Source of the DNA: Tetraselmis striata
Taxonomy: Eukaryota; Chlorophyta; Chlorodendrophyceae; Chlorodendrales; Chlorodendraceae
Assembly (NCBI GenBank): GCA_006384855.1
Contig: VCJN01003582.1
Location: 62,001-126,000, forward strand
Direction: 5' to 3'
Length of the DNA: 64,000 nucleotides
Part shown: positions 34,880 through 46,698 of the stretch, piece by piece
How positions within the stretch are numbered: the stretch's first letter is position 1
How the letters are laid out: each line of letters opens with the position of its first letter
Notes under the pieces: model-generated
Told to the model about the DNA's origin: nothing
Databases searched by the model: none
Seen by the model: only the letters and a program-made list of their open reading frames with translations
Position numbers and translations under genes: made by a program

Positions 34880-36796
34880 TCAACCGTCCCGTGAGAATGG
34901 GCGAGGGCGGCGAGCGGCGAGGAGATAGGAGCCCGGCACCTCAGGCGGGGTGGGCGTTCGTGGGCGGAGAGGCTGGGACTGGCGGTGATTACTGAGCAAG
35001 GAGACATGAGTCGGAGTGCCCTGATGGAGTCGCGGTCATGATGTGGGAGGAGTCAGTTGGCGGCCGGCCCGGTCTGACCCCGGACATACGGCTACAACGA
35101 CGAGGCGCAGCGTGTCGGCGAGCGGCAAGCATGACCGGCCTGCCAACCACGTAGCGCGCGATGATGCCGTGCGGACGGGGAATGGGGGTGCCCACCATCC
35201 CCCTCCAGTCTCCCTAGAGGATCCTAGCGCGGAGAGCTCAGGCGGGCGCGATGGAAGCAACAACGGCGGACGGCGGCCGAGGCTAACGGTCCGCCGCAGC
35301 CGGTGTGGAGGGACGATAGGCGTGAGGGACATTTTCAGCGATGGCGGCAGGTGGAACCAAGCCGCACCTCCAGGACCGTACATCGAGCGGCACCGGTGCA
35401 TTATTGATGAACATAAAAAACCCCATTCGGGGTTGGGGCCCGTAATGCATTAGTAATCCCCGTACGGCCAACTAGCGCGAGTCGCTCGTACTTGCGACTA
35501 CCCGTGGTAATTATCCGAAAAATGATAACACAGCTACTGGAAAGGAGGCGGGGCTTGAAAACCAAAGACGGCCAAAAAACTTGAGCTGTAATTACACGAT
35601 GTATCCCCTACTATGGTTAGAGATAGCAACCCTTGAGAACAACTCAGTCTCAGCGGTGGAGAGCAGCATGCTAGAACGTTGCAAACAAATTTTAATTTAT
35701 TTTAATTAGAATTTCTAGGTAGTTCTCTAAGGGGTCCGTGTTAGAGGTCCCACCGATGTACAATATGGGCTGCCGCCCCAGGAGGTTGTAGAGGCCCGCC
35801 TTAGGAGGCTGCGGGACCCCGCTTACGGAGGCGGTGGGGCCCCGCCTTGGACACCTCGCAAGTGAAGATACACCTCTCCACATAATTCAGCGCTGCCCAA
35901 GGGGGCAGCCATACACCTTGCCACAAAAGTCCTACACTGCGCCATAAACATAAGCAAGGGCTTGCCTGTATGTCTCCTCGTGCCATACCAATGGCTGTGA
36001 ATAGGGTATGAAACCCCAAACTATCAAGGGCCCTATCTGGGGTCTCCATTAGAGTATGAGACCTACCTGAAGCCCTATATGACTAAGTAGGTCTTGGCTG
36101 TCTCAGTCGTCGTGCGTCTGCGGATATGGCAGACCCTGCGGCACCGGTATCCTTCCACAATTTGCCGTCATGTGTACGCGTATGCATGCCGCACTACACA
36201 ATACCTCGTACGAATATTACCCGTGTAAATCATTCATCGCGCATGCTTCCCGGGCCCGCGAATGTGCGAAGGTGCGAAGTAAGCGTGACCATCATAAACC
36301 AAAGACAAAGTCTACCCATAGTGCTCGTAGGCAATCCTTAGACGATGCCGAGAGAACGATGAACTCAAACACGAAAGCATATGCTAATCATTGCTAATCA
36401 AAAAGGATTACTTAGCAACTATTGTCAAAACGTCCCAGAAGCCAAGGTGCTTGACGAAACTCGACAGTCAAGGCGCTCAACGCAGCTTGCGATTCATGAA
36501 AACAACACATGAGCTGGGGCATGGGGGGGTGGGGGTTACAATCAGGGAACATTAGAAAACACAGCCTTGGCATAGGGGCTTTATACTACAAGTGCGGAAA
36601 AACGTATTTGCCTGCCTCTAGGAATGGTGGTGCATCGAGTCAGGCATTTGAGGTACATTTCACCACCATGGAATGGATTGCATTTGATTAAAGACGGAGG
36701 CTTCTCTCGACACGACGCTCGCGTGGTCTTGCAACATTAGTCCTAGGGGAGAGGGAGGCCTCGGAGCTATATATTAGCCCCACGGTGACCGCGGCC
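34880..36796. other. Region left of MATE2 with one long-unit repeat copy
   Basis: Contains the third long-unit repeat copy (35726-36180). Otherwise it has only short frames without recognised families. The part nearest 36796 is presumably MATE2 3' UTR; a minus-strand TGTAA lies at 36536-36540. Confidence 0.45.
35726..36180 (+). repeat. Long-unit repeat, third copy, partial
   Basis: Begins aaggggtccgtgttagaggt and follows units A and B through ccttccacaatttgccgtc, then diverges. It is separated from the main array by about 1.5 kb. Confidence 0.85.
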
Positions 36797-39700
36797 CTAG
36801 TCGCGCTCCGTACCGCCGCCATCACCGCCCAGGAGAGGCTCTTCAACGTCGACCACGCCAGCGGTAGCCGAGCCAGGCCTGCTGGCCCTGGTAGGGGGGG
36901 CGCTGTCCCCCACGGCCGCACGCTCCTGCATGCGCACCTGCGCCTTGTGCGCCTCCGTGTCCATGTTGATGACGCAGTTGACCGTGACAAACATGATCAC
37001 CGCCTGCAGCACAAAGGCTGCCAGCAGGGCATACCAGAAGCCTTGCACCTATGCATCGACACATCGCAGCAGAAACAGATGCTGAATGTTATCCCCTAGC
37101 AGGTGACCGTAGATGTTGTATAAAAGCAGATGAAGAAACCGCCGCGCAGAAGCATTTATACATCACCGACATCAGGCGCCCTACGCACCGTGGGGGGACT
37201 AGACCCTCATGCACATATCGAATACACAAACCCTAACCAAAAACCTGAGTATCGGAAAACGTAAATGCGTTTTGGAAGATGATTGATAAGGAGACATTTT
37301 GGCATATTGCCATGGGTGTGTACTGCCGAGGAATCCTATTACGCATCGTATTACGAATCGTATTACGCATCCAAGCGCAGACCCCACAATATACTGATCC
37401 TAGATCCTAGCGCAGACCCTATATCCTGATCCCGATCCCCTGACCCCTAGACCCGGACCCTAGCGCAGGCCCTAGAGCATACTGACCCTAGATCCCAGTG
37501 CAGATCTAAGATTCTGACCCTGATTCCCTAATGCCCTGACGCTCTAGACCCTGACCCTAGCGCAGGCCCTATAACATACTGGATATCCAGAACCGCCTAC
37601 TGACAGCACATGCCACGGGGCTTTACTGCTTTACTGCCGCCACGCTGACAAGCCTAGACCCTAACATCCAACCCCAGAAGGGTTTCTATTGCGCGTTGCC
37701 CACAGAGCCCCGCCGGCGTGGGTGCGCAGCAGCGCGGGGTCCGGCCGCACCCCCAGCTCGTAGTGGAAGCCCAGCGTCGCCGCCAGCGGCACGCCAAAGC
37801 CCCACAGCGCCACTAGATTGATCGTCGCGCCGACGGCTTGCCTCCCGGAGCCGCGCAGCGGCCCGGTGTTGATCATCTGGAAGCCATCGCCTGCGGGATC
37901 GACATCGGCGGGGAGGCCGGAAGCTCGGGGTTAGGGAGCATGCGGGCGAGCCGGGTAGCCACGGCACAGTAGCACCGAAGGAGCGCTCTTTAGCATCCTG
38001 TTCTGAAGAATTTCAACAGCAGGCCGGGGTGCCAGCAGATTCAGCTAGAAGCGGCAGCGCGACGTTGGCGATGGAAAGCTCACTACACCTATCCGTATCA
38101 TACGCGTACAAGTTTGCGCGGAGAAAACTTGTCACACATGCCTCATATTACTACATACTAGCGCGTAGGTGGCAAATAGTTTTAGCGGTACCTGGCCGTG
38201 TTTGATTTGCCACCCTTCTGGCGTTTTTCCTATTGCAATTCCTAGTACGATTCTACTCTCTTCCGGTATTCTCTTATTCTCTTATTCTTAATATCACTCC
38301 ATCGTAATATTTCCAGACGCGGCGGTACTAAGGAATGCTATGTGATCATTCATGTCTACAGCTGATCACACAGGGGCGTTTGTAATCCTTACCGAACTCG
38401 ATGTGTAATCCTCACCAGTGTGCATACGCGCTGTATATACGTTTATACCGTAAAAGGACTACTACGATGGTATCCGATCCAATACGATCTGGCGAGGAAG
38501 CACAAGGATATCACCGAATGAAGCGTAGTAACCGTTGCCAGTGTGAATAGCGCCATCTTACTATAAACTTCTTGTATCAGTGATGTAACATATATGCGCA
38601 CTAAAAGCAGAACCATAAGCAATTGTTAAAAGGTTGCCAGTAAAAGAGTGATATAGGTGTGAAATCAAGGGTCAAGCAGGAGGCCAGGGAGCCAAAAACC
38701 AAGGGAGAGCCAAGGGAACCAGAAAGTCATAGCGCCATGTTATCCATCCAATGTCCTTAGTGATTTCCAAAATCGAATTGCAAAACGAACGAGATGCACT
38801 CGCCAGTTTTGTTTCAAAACAATCCAAACTGCCAATACACTTTTCTATTTCGATTCTATCTCTAATTGCCGAACCTACATCATAATATACCATTTATTTC
38901 GCGCGCATACCGGTATTCCATACAGACTTTTTCAAAAAACATGAAGCTACGCATGGTTTCCCGTGTCAAATCGCTTGACTTGTATAATCTGGCTCAATCG
39001 TACTACGTACGGTATTTGCTGTTCATTTGCTATTTCGGTATGTCTTCATTGCTGTGCTCCAAGTTGACCAGCAATACTTTGCACAGTACTCAAGCGTTGC
39101 TCCTGGTGTATTACTGGGAACTGGTGCATAGCCCCCTATGGTATGGTATGGTTGACTGGGTGATCAGAGCTGCTGGAGAGTTGGGGGGGGGGGGGGGGGG
39201 CAGGCGTGGGATGCGGGCGGGCGGGCTGGCGTACACCAAAGGATGATGCATATGAGCGGCATCACGCGGTCCAGCGCCTCCAGCACCTCCGGCTCGTCGG
39301 TGTAGACGCCGCCGATGCGCCGCCGGAAGGCGAAGATGACGGAGCACACGACGGCCATCATGCAGGTGGTGAAGGCCAGCCCCATGTAGTAGCTGATTCG
39401 GGCGCGCTTGGGCTGGTTGGCGCCTGCGGGTGGGGGCAGCAGGAGCCATGGGGGTGCGAGGCGGTGTGTGTGATCGCACTCAGCAACGGGGAGTTGTAAT
39501 CATTGGGCGGCAACGCTTCGCCAATCGTGAGGCGTCTGCGAGCCAGGTCCCGCACACACCTAACGTCCACTCCCGGCAGGGCCCGTAGAATTGGATACGG
39601 TCCACGGGGCCAAAAATTAAGGAATTGTTTTGCACCTTTGCGTCGGGATATTCGTATTTTATTCGTGCTTTATTCTGAATTTTTCTGCGTTTTATGGTGT

Positions 39701-42700
39701 TGTCTCTTTGCGGGGGGGGGGGGGGGGGGGGGGGGGGGCGAAATCGTCACTTATGGCCACAGACCGCTTGTGTTTGTATATTATGACTTGTGATGTAGCG
39801 GTTCATACGGGCATGTTCTATCGCGGCACCCGGGTACAAGCTTGGATAACCGAGGATCTTCACCTCTGCACAAGATGCCGCTGAGTATATCTGCACGTTC
39901 ATAATGTTGCTGGTTTGTACTCGCAATAGCGACGTAAGGATTAGATGTGAGCATCGCCGCAAGAGTTTGATCGAAGCACAAAATGGAGTCACCGCAATCG
40001 CCGAGGAAACCTCGCAAGGAGCACCGAAGGAGAGAACGGGCGGCAATGCCGCCCGCCTACACTTACCAGCGGGCTGATTCAACGCGGCTTGATGTGAGAA
40101 GCCGCACAATGCTTGCTTATGCACCCATCAGAAAGCGACCACTGTTACCGACTCCGAATTGGGACCATAGGCTGAAGCTAAGAGCGGAGGCCTGCGCCAA
40201 CGTACCATTATTCCTTCGTGGTGATAATAATGAGATAAGCTGTCAAAGGCCGTTCGGCCGATGGCGACATAGCTGCTTTGCGTTGTCTCCCACCGAACAT
40301 CGGGACTGCATGTTTCCCACCGGTACGTATAATACGCCGCACCAATAAGAACCCCTGATGTGAGCCTCATGAAAGCGGGTTGCATGCCGTCCATAACGAC
40401 ATTCGCTATCGTGACGGGTTTTAGTGCCGTCGACGTCTGACCTGTGCTAGCCCGGGCAGGCCCCCATCCGCCATGCTCTCACGGCCGCGGCGGCACCCGT
40501 ACTCGAAACGTGATACTCATTTGTGTCGGATATGTGCGGCAGATCAGCCGATGGCGCCGCAGAGCACCTGCTTCGCCCCTCCCCTCTTTCTGTCAAACAA
40601 ACGGTGGGCCGGTGGAATGGTGGGCGGTATTAGATGCTGCTGGATGGGGGGGTTGGGGGGCCCTTGCCGAGGAAGTTGGCGATGCCGATCGCGGTGGCGG
40701 ACACGATGGCCAGCGGCACCATGAAGCAGAGCGCCACCACGTTGAAGCCCTGGTGGCCCACAGGGAGGGGTGAGTACGCATGGCAGGCAGGGCCCCGGGG
40801 GAGGGTGGGGAGGCGGGGCACGGTATGGGTGTGCCCAGGGCTGTGAGCTGCAGGTGGCGGCGCATTGCTGTATGGTTAGATCGGCACGAGTGTCGGCATG
40901 GGGGGCTTCCCACCAGGCCCATCACGGCGACGCTGACATCCGGATCAGGCAGCAGCCCTGGGACACAGCAACGCGGAAAGGGGCGAGGAAGGGTGGGTGG
41001 GGGTCAGGCACAAAGGCTGCGTGGGGGAGGTGCGTAGAACAGAATTGCGGCACACAGGAAACAGATAAATTTTTCATGCACACACATCATGTCGAGCCCC
41101 AATTCCAAACCCGCGGTTTGGGTGTCGATGGACGTATAAGAAAAGACACGGTTTAAGACTTTTTGGGTCGGTTACCGCACTTTCTTACGTTTCGTTGAAT
41201 ACTCGTGGTGACGTTGTATTAAAGTCAGCCAGGAAAAGCGACAACTTTCTTACGGGGTGTTTTTTTATAGCCACGTCGGCACCGGTACGCATCTGCACTC
41301 CGCAATGGGTGAACACCTCTAGATTGTCCGGGTTTAGCCGCTTAGTTTGGCACTGCGTCCCATCGCTCGTAACACACCGGGGCATAGCGGCGCGGCGGTC
41401 AAGCAGGGGCGGGAAACAGCGTATCCAGGCTTCCTACACGGGCGGTGAATTAATGGACCGGTGTACGGGTACGGTCTCCCAGCCATATTATTAATAATGA
41501 GACGGGTCTCCAGCAGCAATCAACTTCCGATGAAACATATGGGCCGACACCAATGCTGCGTCTTCACCGGGATATGTATAAATCAATAATAAATATTGAG
41601 AACGATGTAGGAAATAGGTAGTCAAGCTCATAACCCAACAGTTAAAAAACGTTTCGTCAGGGGTTTCGCGCGTACCGCTGAGGAGAATGAGCGACTCCCA
41701 TGTCCACCTGCCGAGGGGGTGAGGGGCAGGGCACAGCGGTCAGTCGCTGTGTCGCCCACCGTTGCATTGCTGCGGATGGAGTGCAACCTTGGGGCAGCAT
41801 GCGGCTGATTACCAGTCCAGGCAGATCATCATGGTGGTCGGGAAGGCGATCTTCAAGATGACTCCAAAGCCCTGAGGAGGAGGAGGGGTGGGGGGGGGGC
41901 ATCGAGGGGTCAGCCTCCGACACTTGGTTGGCACGGCAAGTGGACGTTGGGTCTTAAGGGCGTGGGCACGAGGCGGGGGGGTTGCGGCCGCGCGAATGGG
42001 GGACGGCGCCACGGCCACCTTGAGCATTTCCCAGCGCCAGCCGGGCCACATGTACTCCGTCGTGCCCTGGGCGCGCCAGTTGACGGCGGCAAAGGTGGCG
42101 GCGAAGCACAGCAGGTTGAGGGTGTAGCCGCTGGTGACCGCGTGCGCGGCGCCGAGGTAGCCGAGGTCCAGGTGGCTGATGTAGAACCAGGCGAAGAGGG
42201 GGGTGAGGCTGGTGGTGAGGATGGCGATCGCCATGTTGGGGATCACGATGCCCTGCGGCAGGGAGGCAGGAGGCGTCATGACCCGGGTTGAACGCGGCAG
42301 AAACTTTGGCGAACGCCACAAACTAACTAGTCGATTGGGATGGAAGTTGGGCAACTAGGAATAGAAACAGAAATAAGACTAGAGTAGAGTAGAGTAGAAT
42401 GGATTAGAATAGAACAGAATAGAGTACAGATAATAGAATGGAATAAAATAGAATAGAATAGGAAAGAATATATTGATATAGTTTGGATTATTTTGAAAGG
42501 AAACTGACAGATACACCTTAGCCATACTGTACAGCGAATGGAGTACGGAACGCACCAAGTGCATTGTTTGAGTTCGTAATGTTCATTGATTATGGATCAC
42601 TTCACATGCATTATTTACGTTGTTAGGTCGTCCTCAGGATCGATTGACGATAATACAGCGAATTAGTGACTAGTAATTATCATATACTGCTTACGCCCCT

Positions 42701-45700
42701 ATCTACTAATATTGTCGATTTCTCGTCACTTGTTCTTTTTCGTGTCTTCTACCGTATACTGCCAGCACTGTACTCGTTTTCGATACGTGTTACATTGCGT
42801 GTAGTATCTGTGCAGACACGGACTGCGCTAAACAGGTGGCAAAACATTTACGGCTCGTCGTGACCGCCTGAAAAAAAAGAATTACCCCCATTGCGCTAGT
42901 ACACAATCGCATTAGGTCAGCAGGTGATAATGCAGTTTGCCGGCACGCCTGTGAGAACTCTTAGTGTAAGCCACAGTTTGGGCCTGGCATGCAACCCATA
43001 AGAGCATTGTGGCTACCGTGGCGTCTACATCTGACCTCTGGCAGGCAGGGCGGGTTCTCATTCCCAGTGTTCTTGTCACCGCGTCGGCATCTGTAAAGAA
43101 TCGAAGATGTAATTGCCATAATCGCCACCATCCCTAAGACGCGGCCAGGAGGCTCGCTGCCAGGCGGTATCGATCACGCCATCGTGGGGCGTCGTGGGGT
43201 GGGAAATCGCAAGTGGTTGTTCCGGGGTTGATGGCAACGCTGTAACTGCTGGTGAGCATACGGCACGACGGTTGGCGACATCGCACTCTAGGATGTAGCG
43301 ACGGGCGTTGTTTCGCTGCCTAAAACGCGACGAGACGTAATGGATGCCCAACGCAACGGAATACGCCGTAGGGACGATACGTCCGGGCCCATCCCTGGTT
43401 CACGGCGGCACATGATAAACGGGCAATGCTGGTAAACGTTAAAGGATGGAAAAATGATGACAATGATGCAATGGTCGATCCTCTGTTAAGCACGGAATGC
43501 ATGCGGATCACCCCACCTGCCGCAACAGGATTGAGGACATGATGGAGCTCGGTGAGGTCGTCATTCATCCCGGGGGGCGGGGGGGGGGGGGGGGGGCGCT
43601 CGCAGGCCATCGCTCACCTGCGAGGTGAGCGCCCTTTTGAAGCACTCCGTCATGCCCATCAGCCACAGCGCGGGCAAGAGGCGGATAAGGTACGCCGCCG
43701 CGCCGGCCGCCACGTCTGGATTCTGCCCTGCAGGGGTCGCCACGGCCGCGCGCACCGGAGCCCCTCAGCGGCCCCATATTGCTAGCCACTCCCCGCCCCA
43801 GCAGGCTGATCACCGGAGGGCCAAGAGCGGAGCGGGTAGCCGCCGCGGTGACGGCACGAGTTGGGGCTCTGGGCGCGAGGGCGTCAGGATGGGAGAAAGC
43901 AAGACAAGACGACTTCCCCTCCCCCCCTAGTGGCCAGCAAAGCGCCCCTTGCTGTTTGATCAATGGGAGCAAGGACAAAACCAGGATTGTACGTAACACA
44001 TATGTTGGTAATATATAACCACTTACGTCCATTGCAATGCACTATGATATCGCCATCCTCGCTCAAAACGCAACTCTAGCTTCGGAGCAGTTTTCTCGTT
44101 GGACACCGGACTGACTTGACCGGGGCTCCTGGCTTGCGAGGTGTGCTTGACGCTCAGCCGGTGGTGCAGGTCCGCCGCCGACTCCAAGACAACCTCTTGA
44201 ACAAGCTGCTTTAATGATTGACACCATGGCGGCGCGGGGGATCGCACCCTTGGGCAGTGAGCTCCCGGTCGGTACTCCAGGAATTGGGCCGATTGCGACG
44301 AAAAATCCCAAGAAATCGATGTGACTTTCACGACACATCGAAACCTAAATGACTTGCGCAATTTCGTTTGGGACGATGCAGTATGTTGCGTCTGTCAAAC
44401 CCCCCAAACAACCCTATACACGGCCCTGACGAATTCCGCGCCTATCTGAATGTGGGAGGAGAGGGGGAGGCAAGAGGGGTTGGGGGGATTCAGCGCGCAC
44501 CGATTCCCACCAGGATTGGTCCCGTGAAGAAGTACAGCACCGCAAAGGCCGGCATGGTTGCGGTCATGAGAATCATGCAGCGCACCATCTCCAGCCCCAG
44601 CAGCCGGTAGTTGCCGGCGCCCACCGCCTGGGGTGAAGAGGGACGCAAGCCAGGGAGGGAGGGGAGAGGCAGGCCGGGCGGGAGGGGGGGGGGGGTGATC
44701 ATTCCGCTGTTGCATGTGGAGCGGCGCCATCGGCGTTGCAGGGAGTCGGGCAAGTGGGGGGGGGGGGGCGGGGGGGCTGGTGTCAGGCAGGGACGGCGCA
44801 CCTGCCCACACAGCGTCTCCAGCGTGGAGGCGCAGCCAATGAACAGCGACTGTCCCAGGACGTTGAAGAGGGAGCCGCCCAGCGTGGCGCACGCAAGAGC
44901 ATGCTTGCCTGTACATGTTGAGCCCGGCCGAGGGTGGCACGTCAGCGCGGTTCCCTTCAGCTTGAGGTGTGGGTGAGGGGGGGGGGGGGGCAGCGAGGGT
45001 GGTGAACGCAGGTTGCAGCAGGGGGGGGGGGGGGTGCAATTGAGGCGGGACAGCACCCAGGTGCCCGATGTAGGCGAGCACGATGATGGTGACCCCAAAG
45101 TTGGCAACGTTGTTGATGAGGAGCGGGATGGCCATGCGGCACATCCTCTGAAACTCCGCCTTGATGGCCGGCCAGTACACGCCCATCCGGCCTGCCTGCG
45201 GCTCGACGTCCTGCACGGCACGGCGGCAGGGAGTCATGGCCAGGGCTACGCTTTTGAGATCAGCTTGTCCTTGCTTGTGTAGGGAAAGGAAGCTATAAAT
45301 AAGTAAACGCCCATTATGAAATTCCATATACACAGCCCTTGCAATTTAAGCCTTATCTAATCTAAGTGGGCATCCAGTTTGACAAGCAGCCAACAGGGCG
45401 GGCGCTTGACCCTTGTAGGGCTTGTTCTGACCGAGACTTACGTAGCTAGGTAGGTCTTAGACATGCCCACTAGACCAAGCAGAGAAAAAACACAATAATA
45501 AGCCTTGGTTGTAATATGGACAGGAGCGCAATGTATTCGGGCAACTGTCATGGCTTATATCTAACAACCCGGGCCGCAGCACAGCCCGTTCCCAGCTCCC
45601 TCCGCCGGTATTGCGGGGCTGCCGGCCGCACCTGCTCCGGCAGCGCCTCCGACAGGGAGAGCGACAGCCGCCGGCTGAGAGTCCGCCGAGCGCCCAGCAC

Positions 45701-46194
45701 TGGCGCGGCGGTGGCGAACAGGTCGCCGTCGCAAGCGCACAGCTTCGCGGCATCGCTCGCAAGGGAGGGGTCGAGACCTGCGCACAGCCCAATGTGTGTC
45801 GCAAGACTGTTGTCAGCGGCGAGAGGCTGCTGTGATGTACGCGACTGATGTCGCCCTTCAAGCCATCCGTCTATCCGACGAGAAATATCAATGACTTGCA
45901 TTATCTGAATTATGGAATGGTTTTTAGGGTGTAGCTCTCGGCACTGTCTGTACACAGCCGCGTTGCGAGACAGGGTGGTGGAGTCCAGTGGCAATGAGAG
46001 GGAATGAGAGGGTAAGATGTATGGTCAGGGCAGGCGCGCTCGCCTGGGGGCCCGGCGCCGGGGGGCTCCATGCCGCTGGACCTGCTGCTGCACCCCGACA
46101 GCGTGGGGAGGCCGCCATCGGCGAAGGCGAGGGACTGCCGCCGGCTCAGTGACAGTGATGACCGCGCCGGGTGGTCGTCCACCGAGGGCCGCAT
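36797..46194 (-). CDS. DTX: MATE-family efflux transporter, MATE2 (complete model)
   Basis: Exons (minus): 46194-46044, 45777-45632, 45210-45057, 44908-44802, 44627-44501, 43727-43618, 42252-42019, 41871-41813, 41707-41676, 40957-40914, 40749-40668, 39423-39235, 37890-37751, 37048-36797; in frame, 608 residues. The first two exons give a Ser/Arg-rich cytosolic N-terminus (ARSSLSLSRRQSLAF, RRTLSRRLSLSLSEALPEQ); they rest on splice and phase logic, and the first intron uses a GC donor. The core has RMAIPLLINNVANFGVTIIV, GQSLFIGCASTLETLCGQ, LDLGYLGAAHAVTSGYTLN, FPTTMMICLDWW, LLPDPDVSVAVM, YTDEPEVLEALDRVMPL and TGPLRGSGRQAVGA. Ten exons from the GKHALA exon to the LRGSGRQ exon have exactly the lengths of those in MATE1. 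A tandem paralog of MATE1, same orientation, about 12 kb apart. The substrate is unknown. An alternative start is the in-frame ATG at 45237. Confidence 0.92.
37376..37580 (+). repeat. Degenerate CCCTAGACCCTG-type repeat in a MATE2 intron
   Basis: About 200 bp built of variants of gaccctagcgcaggccct, gatcctagatcc and ccctgacc. It could be a decayed telomere-like or minisatellite array. Confidence 0.75.
38165..38250 (+). repeat. Dispersed repeat D, copy 2
   Basis: Inverted partner of 16540-16640: ggtggcaaatagttttagcg, cctggccgtgtttg and gccacccttctggcgttt. In a MATE2 intron. Confidence 0.65.
38627..38735 (-). repeat. Dispersed repeat A, copy 2
   Basis: Partner of 4617-4727. In both loci a minus-strand frame reads F-VPLA-WFLAP-PPA, which may be a trace of a former coding element or chance conservation of the repeat. 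Confidence 0.75.
38773..38860 (+). repeat. Dispersed repeat B, copy 2
   Basis: Partner of 12490-12580. It lies directly beside repeat A copy 2, so A and B may be parts of one larger element, although copy 1 of each is far apart. Confidence 0.6.
39585..39785 (+). repeat. Dispersed repeat C, copy 2 (MATE2 intron)
   Basis: Partner of 15525-15720. It is interrupted by a 26-nt G run at about 39713-39738 that the other copy lacks. Confidence 0.75.
42378..42470 (+). repeat. Degenerate TAGAA/TAGAG microsatellite
   Basis: Runs of agtagagtagagtagaat and tagaatagaataggaaagaa in a MATE2 intron, about 90 bp. Confidence 0.9.
42935..43095 (+). mobile_element. MITE-like element M, copy 8 (MATE2 intron)
   Basis: Contains gccggcacgcctgtgagaac, gtttgggcctggcatgcaac, cataagagcattgtggctac, tctgacctctggcaggcagg and the terminal gcgtcggcatctg. 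Confidence 0.8.
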
Positions 46195-46698
46195 GACCCG
46201 CGACTGCTGTTCTCGTCGCTGGGTTGGGGTGTTGGACTGCTTCGCTGTGACTAGTCACTCATCGCAACCTGAGCCAAAGGCAACTCTCATCAGGGTGATG
46301 ACGTTCGATCAATCTCGCGCAGCATGCCGGACAGGCTTCCGGGCGAGCCAGGCCCTGATAAAGCCCTGCGTGAATCGTATACCCTACCTTCTAAACCTGT
46401 ACCCTATACCCCATTGCGTGACCCGCTGGCTCGGTTGTGCCAGGAGCCCAGAACTGCGCATCCCCTCCCGCGCGACACTGTCCCACTCAGCACCATCACC
46501 CCGCCACGTTTCCATCCCGCCGCCGCCCGTCCGCGGCGGTTCCCTGCATGCGTGGCCGGCAGGTGGCTGCTTGAAGCGGCGTTCAATAGGCAGGCGACTG
46601 TGGGTATATACGGCAGCAAACCGCCGCGTCCGTCCGCGCCCATCATCCTAGCAAGGCGCGCTGATCCGAATAGTCGCACGTACGGATACCCCCCTAAA
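46195..46698. promoter_or_regulatory. Shared upstream region of divergent MATE2 and NTAN1
   Basis: The MATE2 start (46194, minus) and NTAN1 start (46699, plus) face away from each other across about 500 bp, so promoter elements of both must lie here. No clear TATA box stands out. Open frames in the region on both strands are GC-composition artefacts. Confidence 0.5.

Noticed and set aside
44395..45333. 312-codon minus-strand frame taken as a single exon
   Set aside because: Only its parts at 45210-45057 and 44908-44802 resemble MATE exons, and the latter in another frame. The rest is intron with proline runs from C tracts.
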